Source: Sedimentitalea nanhaiensis DSM 24252 (lineage in GTDB: Bacteria; Pseudomonadota; Alphaproteobacteria; Rhodobacterales; Rhodobacteraceae). From it: 64,000 nt of DNA. Position numbers and translations under genes: made by a program. Positions within the stretch are counted from its first letter, which is position 1, and every line of letters starts with the position of its first letter. The DNA lies in NCBI RefSeq assembly GCF_000473225.1, contig NZ_KI421510.1:70822-134821 (forward strand), written 5' to 3'. The notes under the pieces were generated by a model. The model was not told the origin of the DNA. It made no database searches and worked only from the letters and a program-made list of their open reading frames with translations. Shown piece by piece: positions 24,063 to 32,257 of the stretch.

Positions 24063-25289
24063 TCAAAGCTCTGAAAACGCGACATCCTTGTCGACGCGTA
24101 TTTCAGGCGGCAGCCCGAGAATGCGTTCGCCAATGATCGTGCGCTGGATCTCGTCCGATCCCCCCGCGATCCGGTTGCCCGGCGCGGTCAGGTATTCGTT
24201 TCGCCAGCGCGCCACGTCATCCCCGACCTTGGCTGATATGCCCGCCGAAGTTCCCGCCAGATCCATCCCGAAAGCGCCCATTTCCTGCCGCAGCTTGCCC
24301 AGCAACAGCTTGCCGATCGAGCCCTCTTCACCCGGTGCCTGGCCGCGCGAAAGCGACGTCATGACCCGGTAAGAGGTGAATTCCAGTCCGCGTTGACGCG
24401 CGATGAAATCGGCAATGCGCGCGCGCACCTCGTCGTCCTCGATGGCCGGGCGACCGTTCCGTTCGACACGGGTAGCCAGATCAATCAATTCCTCGGCCCG
24501 CGCACCGCCACTGGCCCGGCCGACGGAAATACTGAACCGTTCGTTCATGAGTGTGGTCAGCGCCACTTTCCACCCTTCGGATACACCGCCCAAGCGGGCG
24601 CTGTCTGGCACGCGCAGGTTGTCGATGAACACTTCGTTGAAACTGGAGCTGCCCGAAATCTGGCGAATAGGACGGGTTTCGATGGCCGGGTCGGACATGT
24701 CCACAAGGAACATGGTCATTCCCTTGTGCTTGGGCACCTGTGGATCGGTGCGCGCCAGCAGGATGCCGTGAGTGGAATAATGCGCCCCCGAGGTCCAAAC
24801 CTTCTGACCGGAGATCACCCATTCGTCGTCTTCGCGGCGTGCACGGGTGCGGATACCGGCCAAATCGGACCCGGCGGCGGGTTCGGAAAAAAGTTGGCAC
24901 CAGATGTCTTCGCCCGTGAGAGCCCGGGGCAGGAATCTTGTTTTCTGGTCTTCGGTGCCGTGGATCATGACCGTAGGCCCGACCAGCCCGATCCCGATCA
25001 GAAAGACGTTGGGCGGGACGGCGTAGCGCCCTTCCTCTTGATTCCAGATCACTTGCTCGATCGGAGTGGCGTCACGCCCACCGAAAGCACGGGGCCATGT
25101 CAGCCCCGCCCAGCCTGCGTCGGCCTTTCGTGCCTGCCAGTCGCGCGCACGGGCAACTTCGTCGGCGTCGCGGGCCATGAAATGGTCCTGGGCCTTTTCG
25201 CTTCCATTGCGGCGGGTCGCGGTGGCATCAAGCCAGTCGCGCGCCTTGGCGCGGAACGCGGCTTCTTCCGGGCTGTCGCTGAAATCCAT
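24063..25289 (-). CDS. Acyl-CoA dehydrogenase, alpha-like subunit of a pair
   Basis: The 408-residue ACAD has CQLFSEPAAGSDLAGIRTRARRED and a C-terminal NRIAGGSDEIQRTIIGERILGLP. The loop that holds Glu in medium-chain enzymes reads AGGSDEIQ, as in other alpha subunits of heteromeric ACADs. The gene for a loop-less ACAD lies 16 bp upstream, so the two probably form an alpha2beta2 enzyme like that at 4198-6470. I use the ATG at 25289, since AAGGA is correctly spaced for it and too close for the GTG at 25295. Confidence 0.88.
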   Translation of the reverse strand: MDFSDSPEEAAFRAKARDWLDATATRRNGSEKAQDHFMARDADEVARARDWQARKADAGWAGLTWPRAFGGRDATPIEQVIWNQEEGRYAVPPNVFLIGIGLVGPTVMIHGTEDQKTRFLPRALTGEDIWCQLFSEPAAGSDLAGIRTRARREDDEWVISGQKVWTSGAHYSTHGILLARTDPQVPKHKGMTMFLVDMSDPAIETRPIRQISGSSSFNEVFIDNLRVPDSARLGGVSEGWKVALTTLMNERFSISVGRASGGARAEELIDLATRVERNGRPAIEDDEVRARIADFIARQRGLEFTSYRVMTSLSRGQAPGEEGSIGKLLLGKLRQEMGAFGMDLAGTSAGISAKVGDDVARWRNEYLTAPGNRIAGGSDEIQRTIIGERILGLPPEIRVDKDVAFSEL

Positions 25290-25305
25290 CTGCACTTTGT
25301 CCTTG

Positions 25306-26418
25306 TCAGTTCGCGGCCCTTTGGCCGTCCGCCAGATTGCAAAGCAGCCGCTCGCGCCACAAATCGGCCAGGCCGAGTTCGGCCTTCAACTGCCATCCTC
25401 GCCGCAGAAACAAATGCGGGTCGGCCGCCCAGGTGAACCCGATCCCACCGTGAAGCTGCACCGATTCCTCAGTGGTGAATTGCACTGCATCGAGAGCCGC
25501 GAGGCGTGCTACCGCCGCCGCTTCGGACAGCCGTTCATCCCCGCTCGCCAGCGCCCAGGCGCCGAAAAAAGCATTGGACCGTGCCAGCTCGATCTTGGCG
25601 AACATGTCCGCGAGCCGGTGCTTGACCGCCTGAAAACTGCCGATCTGGCGTCCGAACGCCTGCCGCTCGCAGGCATAGTCTCTGGTCAGGAAAAGCGCCC
25701 GCTCGGCCAGGCCGATCTGTTCGAAGGCGGCCAACACTGCGGCGCCGTCCAGAAGAGTCCGGATCGCTGCGGGATCGGACCCGGGAAGCAGTTCAACCGG
25801 CGTGTCGTGAAAGACGATCTCGGACGTCGGACGGGTGCGGTCGATCGCATCCAGCGCGCTGATCGACACCGAGGGGTCCGAAAGATCCGCCAGATAAAGG
25901 CGCGCGGTGCCGCCTTCGTCCAGGGCGGCGACGATCGCGAATGACGCATCGGATGCGAACGAAACTGGCGATTTCCGTCCCGAAAGGCGATCCTGCAGCA
26001 CTTTTGCCGAGACCCGTTCCGGTGCAGACCCTCCATCCTCGGCAAGCGCGACGGTAACGATCATGCGGCCTTCGGCGATCCGGGGAAGCAGATTTTCCCT
26101 TTGGCTTTGCGTGCCCAAGTCCTGAATCGCGGGGATCGCCAGGCCAAGAACCGGGCCAAAAGGTATGGCGGCCAGGCTACGGCCGATCTCTTCGGCGACA
26201 ATGGCCAGTTCGATCGCCCCCATCGCCGCCCCCCCGTAGTCTTCGGCAATTGCAAGGCCCAGCCATCCGCCGTCCGCCAAGGCGGTCCAGGTTGCGGAAT
26301 CGAACCCGTCGGCAGCCTCAAGACAGTCATGCGCCACCGCGAGAGTGGCGTGATCGCTCAGCATTCGTGCCAGCGTGTCGCGTATGGCATCGTGTTCGTC
26401 GGAAAAGCCGAAATTCAT
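25306..26418 (-). CDS. Acyl-CoA dehydrogenase, beta-like subunit of a pair
   Basis: The 370-residue protein has the ACAD fold, with YACERQAFGRQIGSFQAVKHRLADMFAKIE and QLHGGIGFTWAADPHLFLRRGWQLKAELG. As in other beta subunits it lacks the C-terminal GT-EIQ loop, and the middle domain is poorly conserved. It is the first gene of the 26418-18041 minus-strand operon and starts 102 bp from the CACATATGTG site at 26520. Its partner is the next gene. A ribosome site GAAGAGGA precedes the ATG. Confidence 0.85.
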   Translation of the reverse strand: MNFGFSDEHDAIRDTLARMLSDHATLAVAHDCLEAADGFDSATWTALADGGWLGLAIAEDYGGAAMGAIELAIVAEEIGRSLAAIPFGPVLGLAIPAIQDLGTQSQRENLLPRIAEGRMIVTVALAEDGGSAPERVSAKVLQDRLSGRKSPVSFASDASFAIVAALDEGGTARLYLADLSDPSVSISALDAIDRTRPTSEIVFHDTPVELLPGSDPAAIRTLLDGAAVLAAFEQIGLAERALFLTRDYACERQAFGRQIGSFQAVKHRLADMFAKIELARSNAFFGAWALASGDERLSEAAAVARLAALDAVQFTTEESVQLHGGIGFTWAADPHLFLRRGWQLKAELGLADLWRERLLCNLADGQRAAN

Positions 26419-26738
26419 GCTGGTCCTCTTCGGGTCATGGCATTTGGCGCCTGTTCACAAAAAGGTAAGGTACGCGTTCGGTATGTCCCAAACGCTATCC
26501 GGCACCAGCCGCGTAAAACCACATATGTGCTGTGGCGTGGAAAAAGGGGCCACTGGAGCGAAGAATGCGATTCATCAAGAATGTGCTCAATCGACGTGAA
26601 AGCCGCAAAAACGAGGCAGTCGATTGATTGCTGCGGAGCTTGCCGCCTAACGTGAAGGAACCGGGGCGTGTTCCGGGCGCAGGACAGATGTGGCCGAACC
26701 CTCTCAGAAAATGGAACTGATCAAGGGAATTGTGCGAA
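26419..26738. promoter_or_regulatory. Divergent promoter region between the 26418 (-) and 26739 (+) operons
   Basis: This 320-bp gap separates the long minus-strand operon from the MaoC/IclR-1 operon. I see no gene in it. It holds one perfect CACATATGTG palindrome (26520-26529, listed separately). I cannot place -35/-10 boxes with confidence on either strand. Its central position next to the IclR-1 operon makes it the likely control point for both directions. Confidence 0.6.
26520..26529. promoter_or_regulatory. Candidate operator, CACATATGTG (site A)
   Basis: A perfect 10-bp palindrome, in context AAAACC-ACATATGTG-CTGTGG. It lies 102 bp before the start at 26418 (-) and about 210 bp before the start at 26739 (+). 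The same decamer is found at 31821 and 33727, and with one change at 52571, all in promoter regions. I infer the operator of a local regulator, most simply the IclR protein encoded at 27250. Confidence 0.65.
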
Positions 26739-27221
26739 ATGGAAACTGTAGGACTCGGGTTTTGTTATGAAGATTTGCCAGTGGGGCGCAGGTTTCGGAC
26801 CATTGGCCGCACCGTCACCGAAACCGATATCACGAATTTTGTAAGTGTTACCGGCATGCTTGAGGTCTTGTTCATCAATCGTGACTTCCGAGAGAAGGAA
26901 TCCAATATCCCCGGTTTCGCCGCGCCCGGTGCGCTGGTCTATACCTTTATGGAAGGGCTCTTGACCCAATCCACAATGCAACATACCGGCTTTGCCTTTC
27001 TGGACATGGAACTGAAGGTCATGGGGCCCACATTTGCCGGGGACACCATCCATTGTGAGGTCGAGGTAACAGAATCGCGCCGGTCGAAGAGCCGTCCGAA
27101 CCGCGGATTGGTGCGGACGCGAAACAAGGTGTTCAAGCAAACCGGAGAACAGGTATTGGAGTATACGCCGTTGCGGATGATCAAGGCCCGCATGACGGAT
27201 AAAGAGCCAGGAAAGGCATAG
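26739..27221 (+). CDS. MaoC-like dehydratase (single hot-dog)
   Basis: The 160-residue hot-dog protein begins METVGLGFCYEDLPVGRRFRTIGRTVTETDITNFVSVTGM, the usual opening of stand-alone MaoC dehydratases. The expected D-x(4)-H dyad is not present in its standard form (the stretch reads GMLEVLFINRDF), so catalysis is uncertain and it might be a binding or mesaconyl-type variant. It is similar in design to the proteins at 41436 and 59052. The ATG at 26739 fits AAGGGA; a TTG at 26730 is possible. It shares a transcript with IclR-1, 28 bp downstream. Confidence 0.8.
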   Translation: METVGLGFCYEDLPVGRRFRTIGRTVTETDITNFVSVTGMLEVLFINRDFREKESNIPGFAAPGALVYTFMEGLLTQSTMQHTGFAFLDMELKVMGPTFAGDTIHCEVEVTESRRSKSRPNRGLVRTRNKVFKQTGEQVLEYTPLRMIKARMTDKEPGKA

Positions 27222-27249
27222 GCCTGTTCCGGATAGCGGCACTGGAGAC

Positions 27250-28074
27250 ATGACTATGAAAACCGCGCAATCTGGCCCAGCCGAAGCCGCCGGGCGCACA
27301 TCGGAAGGGCCCCGGTCCTTGACGCGTATCCTTGCGTTGTTCGATCTTTTGGCGCGCTGCAAACGTCACATGTCTCTTTCGGAACTCAGCATCGCGATTG
27401 ATTGCCCCAAGAGCAGTTTGCTGGTGCTGCTTCGGCCCCTCACCGAGAAGGGGTATCTGATGCGCGAGGAAGACAATTACTTTCTGGGTCCGAGGATTTT
27501 TCAGTTCGCCCAGTCAATTCTGACCAACCACCCGTTCGAATCGGTCCTGCGCGGGGTGATGAATGATGTGGTTAACCAGACCGGTGAAACCATCCTGTTT
27601 GCTGTCCGGGACGGCGAGAAAGTCATTTATTCGTCGGTCATCGAAAGCCCCCAGCCCGTTCGGTATGTCGCCCAACAGGGGATCAACCGGCCATTGTTCT
27701 GTTCGGCATCGGGGCTGGTCATGCTGGCCTTTGACACGCAGCAGGAACTGGACGATTATTTTCGGCGCACTGAATTAAAGCCGCTGACGCCTAATTCGAT
27801 CACCGATGAAAATGAACTGCGCGGGTTAATTTCGGAGATTCGCAAAACCGGGTATTCCAGTACAGCTGGAACCGCGCATGTAGATGCAGCGGGGTTCGGG
27901 GTTCCGGTCTTTCGCGCCGACGGACACTTGGCAGGAGCATTGGTGATTGGTGCTCCTCTGGAGCGCGCCAAGCGTAACAAGAAGCGATATGTTGCCGCTG
28001 CCAAAACGGCCGCTGAACAGCTCTCCCGAGCACTCGGCTATCGTTCGGAGGTTGGGGAAACCGGCCGGCACTAG
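27250..28074 (+). CDS. IclR-family transcriptional regulator (IclR-1)
   Basis: The 274-residue protein has an N-terminal winged helix-turn-helix (about residues 25-85, with MSLSELSIAIDCPKSSLLVLLRPLTEKGYL) and a C-terminal IclR effector domain with RYVAQQGINRPLFCSASGLVMLAF and GFGVPVFRADGHLAGALVIGAP. IclR proteins bind palindromic operators and respond to small organic acids or acyl-CoAs. It lies at the middle of the island, next to one copy of CACATATGTG, and is the best candidate to bind all copies. The start may be 27250 or the ATG two codons later. Confidence 0.92.
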   Translation: MTMKTAQSGPAEAAGRTSEGPRSLTRILALFDLLARCKRHMSLSELSIAIDCPKSSLLVLLRPLTEKGYLMREEDNYFLGPRIFQFAQSILTNHPFESVLRGVMNDVVNQTGETILFAVRDGEKVIYSSVIESPQPVRYVAQQGINRPLFCSASGLVMLAFDTQQELDDYFRRTELKPLTPNSITDENELRGLISEIRKTGYSSTAGTAHVDAAGFGVPVFRADGHLAGALVIGAPLERAKRNKKRYVAAAKTAAEQLSRALGYRSEVGETGRH

Positions 28075-28114
28075 ACGTGTGCCGCCCGCCGTTGTTGTCA
28101 TTCCGCAGGCGGGA

Positions 28115-29263
28115 TCATCTCAGTCCGAGTCCCCGCGCAATGATACCGCGAAGAATTTCGCGTGTGCCGCCGCGCAACGAAAACGACGGAACGGCGAGTT
28201 CGGTATACGCCAGAACAGCCGCATAGCTATCGCTCCCGCCAGGCACCGCCGGGCGCGACACAAGACTTCGGGCCAGGCGCGGAATGTCCTGTTCGAAAAG
28301 CGCTCCCAGATCCTTGACAATGGCAGCCTGAAGTGACGGGTTCTCTCCTTCGTTCAACATTCCGGCCACCGATCGTGACATCTGCCGCAGCACCATCAGA
28401 TGCGCGGACAAACGGCCAATCTCGGCCTGCTGCGCTTCGGTTGCGTCGTCGCGCAGCAATCGGATCAGTTCCTCGATCAGGGCAAACGACGACAGGAACC
28501 GCTCGGGGCCGCTGCGCTCGAACGCCAGTTCGCTCATGACCTGCGACCAGCCCTCGCCCTTTTCGCCCAGCAGCGCATCGGAGGGCAAAAAGGTATCGTC
28601 GAATACCACCTGGTTGAAATGATGCTCACCGCCCAAGTCGATGATCGGGGTGATCTGAATGTTGTCGGTGGCCTTGAGATCGACCAGAAATTGGCTCATC
28701 CCGCCGTGGCGGTCGTCGCTCTTGCCGGTGCGGCAGAACAGGATCATGTAATCGGCGACATGCGCATAGGTCGTCCAGACCTTCGTGCCGTTGATCCGGA
28801 ACCCCCCGTCGACCTCGGTGGCCATCGTGCGCGTCGCCGCCAGGTCCGAGCCGGAATCCGGCTCGCTCATCCCGATGCAGAAACATAGTTCGCCCGCGGC
28901 GATGCGCGGCACGATCCGGCGTTTCTGATCGTCGGTGCCCTTGGCAAGTATGAGCGGACCGCTCTGCCGATCTGCGATCCAGTGCGAAATCACCGGGGCA
29001 CCGGCGGCCAGTAGCTCTTCGGACACGACATACCGCTCAAGCGCGCTGCGCGCGTGGCCGCCGTATTCCTTTGGGAAGGTCATGCCGACCCAGCCGCGCT
29101 GCGCCAGCTTTCGTGAAAAATCACGGCTGAACCCATTCCACGACTGCGCGCGTTTTATGGGCGGGAAATCGGCCAGTTCGTCGGCCAGGAACGCGCGGAC
29201 CTCTTGCCGGAGGTCGTCATAGTCGGCGCCGGGCGGGGGGGGAGAAAAAGCGGTGAGGGTCAT
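28115..29263 (-). CDS. Acyl-CoA dehydrogenase, alpha-like subunit of a pair
   Basis: The 382-residue ACAD has CFCIGMSEPDSGSDLAATRTMA and a C-terminal VPSFSLRGGTREILRGIIARGLGLR. The loop reads RGGTREIL, with no Glu before GT. Its start overlaps the previous ACAD gene by four bases, a third case in this window of a full ACAD coupled to a loop-less one. It is the last gene of the 31748-28115 operon and converges on IclR-1, with only 40 bp between the stops. Confidence 0.88.
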   Translation of the reverse strand: MTLTAFSPPPPGADYDDLRQEVRAFLADELADFPPIKRAQSWNGFSRDFSRKLAQRGWVGMTFPKEYGGHARSALERYVVSEELLAAGAPVISHWIADRQSGPLILAKGTDDQKRRIVPRIAAGELCFCIGMSEPDSGSDLAATRTMATEVDGGFRINGTKVWTTYAHVADYMILFCRTGKSDDRHGGMSQFLVDLKATDNIQITPIIDLGGEHHFNQVVFDDTFLPSDALLGEKGEGWSQVMSELAFERSGPERFLSSFALIEELIRLLRDDATEAQQAEIGRLSAHLMVLRQMSRSVAGMLNEGENPSLQAAIVKDLGALFEQDIPRLARSLVSRPAVPGGSDSYAAVLAYTELAVPSFSLRGGTREILRGIIARGLGLR

Positions 29264-30318
29264 GCCTGGGTCCCTTTTGCAGCGCTGTCTGTGATGAAAT
29301 GCCAGAAGGTGTCGTGGGGGCTCGACAGGGCGGCCCGCCCAAGTTCCCTGGTCCAGTCAAGCTCGGTGCCGAACTCGTCACGCCAGCCCCAAATCCGTTT
29401 GGTGAAATGGTGAAGCGCGTGTTCCTGGGTATAACCGATGGCCCCGTGAATCTGGTGGGCCAGGGCCCCGACCTTCTCGGCCGCTTCTCCGGCGCGGGCC
29501 TTGGCGGCGGCAACGGCCAGCGCAAAGGCCGGTGTGTCATAGCTGCCGGCCGCCATCTCGGCGGCCGTGCGCGAGGCTGCGGTTTCTCCGGCCATTGTCG
29601 CAAGATTGTGCTGGATCGCCTGGAACCTGCCGATTGGCCGTCCGAACTGCACCCGGTCGTTGGCGTATTGAACGCTCATCTTCAGGATGGTCTCCATCGC
29701 CCCGGTGGTGGCAAGACTGCGGATAAGTGCACCAAGCCCGCGCATCCCTCCCACGGGTCGTGGCAAGGGGGTGACATCGGTCTCTGTCAGGGTATAATCG
29801 AGTTCGATGTCGTCGCGTGGCATCCCGGCAAAATCCTGCGCCGGGTCAACGATCAGATCCTTCACCGGCAGGGACAGGACGTGATCGACACCGTCCAGGA
29901 CGCCAATGGTCACGATCCGGTTCGCCCAGCGGGCAAAGGGCACCAGTGTCAGATGCCCGCTCGCATGGATCTTCTTGCCGCGCCGTTCCAACCGCAGCGC
30001 TTCGCCTTCGGCGATGGTCAGCCTGCCACCGGGAAGGGCCATATTCGCGGCCGCCAGAACGGCGTTTGCGATCAGGGTTTCAGCCAGAGGCAAGGGCAGG
30101 CCATGCGCCCCGACAATACGCACAAGACCGAGCGCCTCGGCCGGTGGCACGCCGAAACCGCCTGCGTCCTCTGGCACCAGCGCCATGGTTAACCCTGCCT
30201 CCTCGATCTGCGTCCAGAGCGCCTCGGGGCATTGTCCCGAGGCGGCGTCTTCGCGCATGCGGTGGGTGACATGGTCGCGGAACAGTCGCTCTGCCATGTC
30301 ATGAATCATCGATTCCAT
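29260..30318 (-). CDS. Acyl-CoA dehydrogenase, beta-like subunit of a pair
   Basis: The 352-residue protein has YANDRVQFGRPIGRFQAIQHNLATMAGETAASRTAA and LAHQIHGAIGYTQEHALHHFTKRIWGWRDEFG, then ends without the GT-EIQ loop. It is short for an ACAD, as beta subunits are. Its ATG overlaps the stop of the PrpD-family gene (TGATG), and its own stop overlaps the alpha subunit's start. The three genes form one unit controlled from the region around 31821. Confidence 0.85.
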   Translation of the reverse strand: MESMIHDMAERLFRDHVTHRMREDAASGQCPEALWTQIEEAGLTMALVPEDAGGFGVPPAEALGLVRIVGAHGLPLPLAETLIANAVLAAANMALPGGRLTIAEGEALRLERRGKKIHASGHLTLVPFARWANRIVTIGVLDGVDHVLSLPVKDLIVDPAQDFAGMPRDDIELDYTLTETDVTPLPRPVGGMRGLGALIRSLATTGAMETILKMSVQYANDRVQFGRPIGRFQAIQHNLATMAGETAASRTAAEMAAGSYDTPAFALAVAAAKARAGEAAEKVGALAHQIHGAIGYTQEHALHHFTKRIWGWRDEFGTELDWTRELGRAALSSPHDTFWHFITDSAAKGTQA

Positions 30319-31748
30319 CAGACGGTCCTTTCAGACGGTGTTTGATCGGCGCTGGACATTTCCTTCACGGGCTTGTCCTGCCGCGCATGGTTTTTTTGCC
30401 CGTCGGGGGCCGACGCCTCTCGCAGTGGCGGCAGATGCAGCCGCGTGCGCAGATCCCGGCGGAACGCACTGGCAGAGGGCGCCGCGCCCCCGTCCCTGCG
30501 ATATTTTCCGAGGCAATCGGCGATTTTGTCGCCGATCGCGGCAGGGGTTGCCGGATCCGAGGGAGAGCCGGGGTGCGCCGCGACCGAGGTTTCGGCCAGG
30601 GTTACGTTCCCTTTGCGCAGGCGGACATGGACCGTCCCATGGTCCACGCCAGCGTGATCCCGCCCCGCTTCCGGCATGGTTTGGATATGCACCATGTCCA
30701 TAAGCCGGCGCACCGCGGGGCGATGGGGGCTGTCCCCTTCGAAATCCACCAGCCCGACCTGGCCCTGCTGCAGGGCCACGGCGAGCGTATAGGCGGCACA
30801 GAACTTGGCCTGCATTCCATCTTTGGGGTCGGTGACATGCAACGGGACCATGACGCTTTCGGGCACTGTCATTTCAATCACCGATCCTTCGGGCACCGCC
30901 TCGCCGCCGCGTTCGGCGTGAAGGTGCCGCCCGGCGGCGATCATCCTGTGGGTGAGGTAGCAGCAGGGATACAGCTTGCGGGACACCGTGCCCAGATCGA
31001 TCCGCGGTTCCACCGCTGCGGGGTCGGCCGCAATCCCGTCCGGGCCGGCATAAAGGTCGAAGAAGCCGCGCGCCGCGAAGATGTCCGGGGCGCCCGTGAT
31101 GCCGGCCTCGGCCATCCGGGTGGCCCGCAATCCGACAAGGGCGGCGTTTCCGGCCTGGATCGGTTTCGCCATGGCGCCGAAATTGATCTGCATTCCCCCG
31201 GCCAGCGACGCGGCCAGGGACAGGGCGTTGCGGACTGCGTCGTCGTCGAGCCCAAGCTGATGCGCGACCGCTGCCGCCGATGCCAGAACCCCGATGGTCG
31301 ACGTTGCGTGCCAGCCCTTGTTGTAGTGGCCAAAACCCAGGATCTGACCGAGCGCGACATTGACGGCTGTTCCGACCGCAAGCGCGGGGGCAATGCGGCC
31401 GGCCGTGTCCGGCCGGACATCCACGGTGGCCAGCAGCGCCGACACGATTACAACACTGGGATGGGTGACGCTGACCGTATGGACATCGTCGAAATCGAGC
31501 GCATGACCGGCAACCGCGTTCAGGAACGCGGCCTGTTCGGGACTGCCACCTTCAGCAGCTCCTGCCGGGACTGCCGGTCCGCCCGCGTCAAGCGCCGCCA
31601 GCCGGCGAACCACCGGTTCATGCCACCCGCCATAGATGGCGGCTATGGTATCCTCAACGCAAAGCGCGGCCTGCTCGGCGTCTGCAACGCTCAGCCGGTG
31701 CGGCGCGGCGACGAACCGCGACAAACGGATGGTGAAATCGCTGATCAT
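30318..31748 (-). CDS. MmgE/PrpD-family protein
   Basis: The 476-residue protein belongs to the MmgE/PrpD fold (2-methylcitrate dehydratase, cis-aconitate decarboxylase and relatives). It has the conserved active-site region AVAGHALDFDDVHTVSVTHPSVVIVSALLA and GFGHYNKGWHATSTIGVLASAAA. The family adds or removes water, or decarboxylates, tricarboxylic acid-like compounds and in some members CoA esters. No methylcitrate synthase or lyase is nearby, so it is not a standard propionate cycle gene; coupling to an ACAD pair suggests a product-specific hydro-lyase. I use the ATG at 31748; an upstream in-frame start at 31772 is weaker. Confidence 0.85.
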   Translation of the reverse strand: MISDFTIRLSRFVAAPHRLSVADAEQAALCVEDTIAAIYGGWHEPVVRRLAALDAGGPAVPAGAAEGGSPEQAAFLNAVAGHALDFDDVHTVSVTHPSVVIVSALLATVDVRPDTAGRIAPALAVGTAVNVALGQILGFGHYNKGWHATSTIGVLASAAAVAHQLGLDDDAVRNALSLAASLAGGMQINFGAMAKPIQAGNAALVGLRATRMAEAGITGAPDIFAARGFFDLYAGPDGIAADPAAVEPRIDLGTVSRKLYPCCYLTHRMIAAGRHLHAERGGEAVPEGSVIEMTVPESVMVPLHVTDPKDGMQAKFCAAYTLAVALQQGQVGLVDFEGDSPHRPAVRRLMDMVHIQTMPEAGRDHAGVDHGTVHVRLRKGNVTLAETSVAAHPGSPSDPATPAAIGDKIADCLGKYRRDGGAAPSASAFRRDLRTRLHLPPLREASAPDGQKNHARQDKPVKEMSSADQTPSERTV

Positions 31749-32257
31749 CCACTTCTTTCTCTGACACTGCATATTGCCTCATCAAGGCGGGCGCTATCAA
31801 CTCTCGGCCCCACTCTTTCGCACATATGTGTTGGAGCGGGATGCTTGCGTTGTGATCCTTGCTGCCGTTGGATATTCTGGGTGCTCATCCTTCCTCTGTT
31901 TCCGTGCAGGATCGGGCGTTGGACGTGACCGTAGAACTTCGGAAAGAAGAACAGACGTGGTTGAGGGTATCGGCGTGAAAAGTCGGGCAGACAAGCACGC
32001 ATGTGCGGAGAGACATTTCGAGGCATCGTTGTGTCATTGACCGCCAGACGATGTATCCTCGGAGGCCCGGAACCAAGGCGGTCAGTGCCACCACAAATCC
32101 GGGCTAGTCCGCCCTGCGCCGACAAGATGAGCACCTTGTGTGTCCTTGCCTGTGAATGGGAAATTGTCGGCATCGCATTTCCGCCGTCGTGCCATGAAAG
32201 ACCGCATCTGCCGTTGCGTCACAGACACAACGAGCGCCTTCGGAAAAGGGGGGGCAG
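31749..32257. promoter_or_regulatory. Divergent promoter region between prpD-like gene (-) and orphan permease (+)
   Basis: About 500 bp with no gene that I can support. It holds a perfect CACATATGTG at 31821-31830 and a degenerate copy, CACGCATGTG, at 31996-32005. The remainder, up to 32257, shows no repeat or stable hairpin that I recognise; short open frames on both strands look like chance. The permease gene is preceded by a G-rich ribosome site. Confidence 0.55.
31821..31830. promoter_or_regulatory. Candidate operator, CACATATGTG (site B)
   Basis: A perfect palindrome in context CTTTCG-CACATATGTG-TTGG, 73 bp upstream of the ATG of the prpD-like gene on the minus strand. The flanking TTTCG and TT match site C and, in part, site D, which extends the likely consensus beyond the decamer. 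Confidence 0.65.

Noticed and set aside
28080-28110. Possible terminator between IclR-1 and the convergent ACAD (CCCGCC...GGCGGG)
   Set aside because: The loop would be about 17 bases and the stem only 6, with no T-run; too weak to annotate.
30342-31928. 528-codon plus-strand open frame opposite the prpD-like gene
   Set aside because: The minus strand has a clear MmgE/PrpD protein with operon overlaps; the plus frame is low-complexity, Arg/His-rich and crosses the promoter region.
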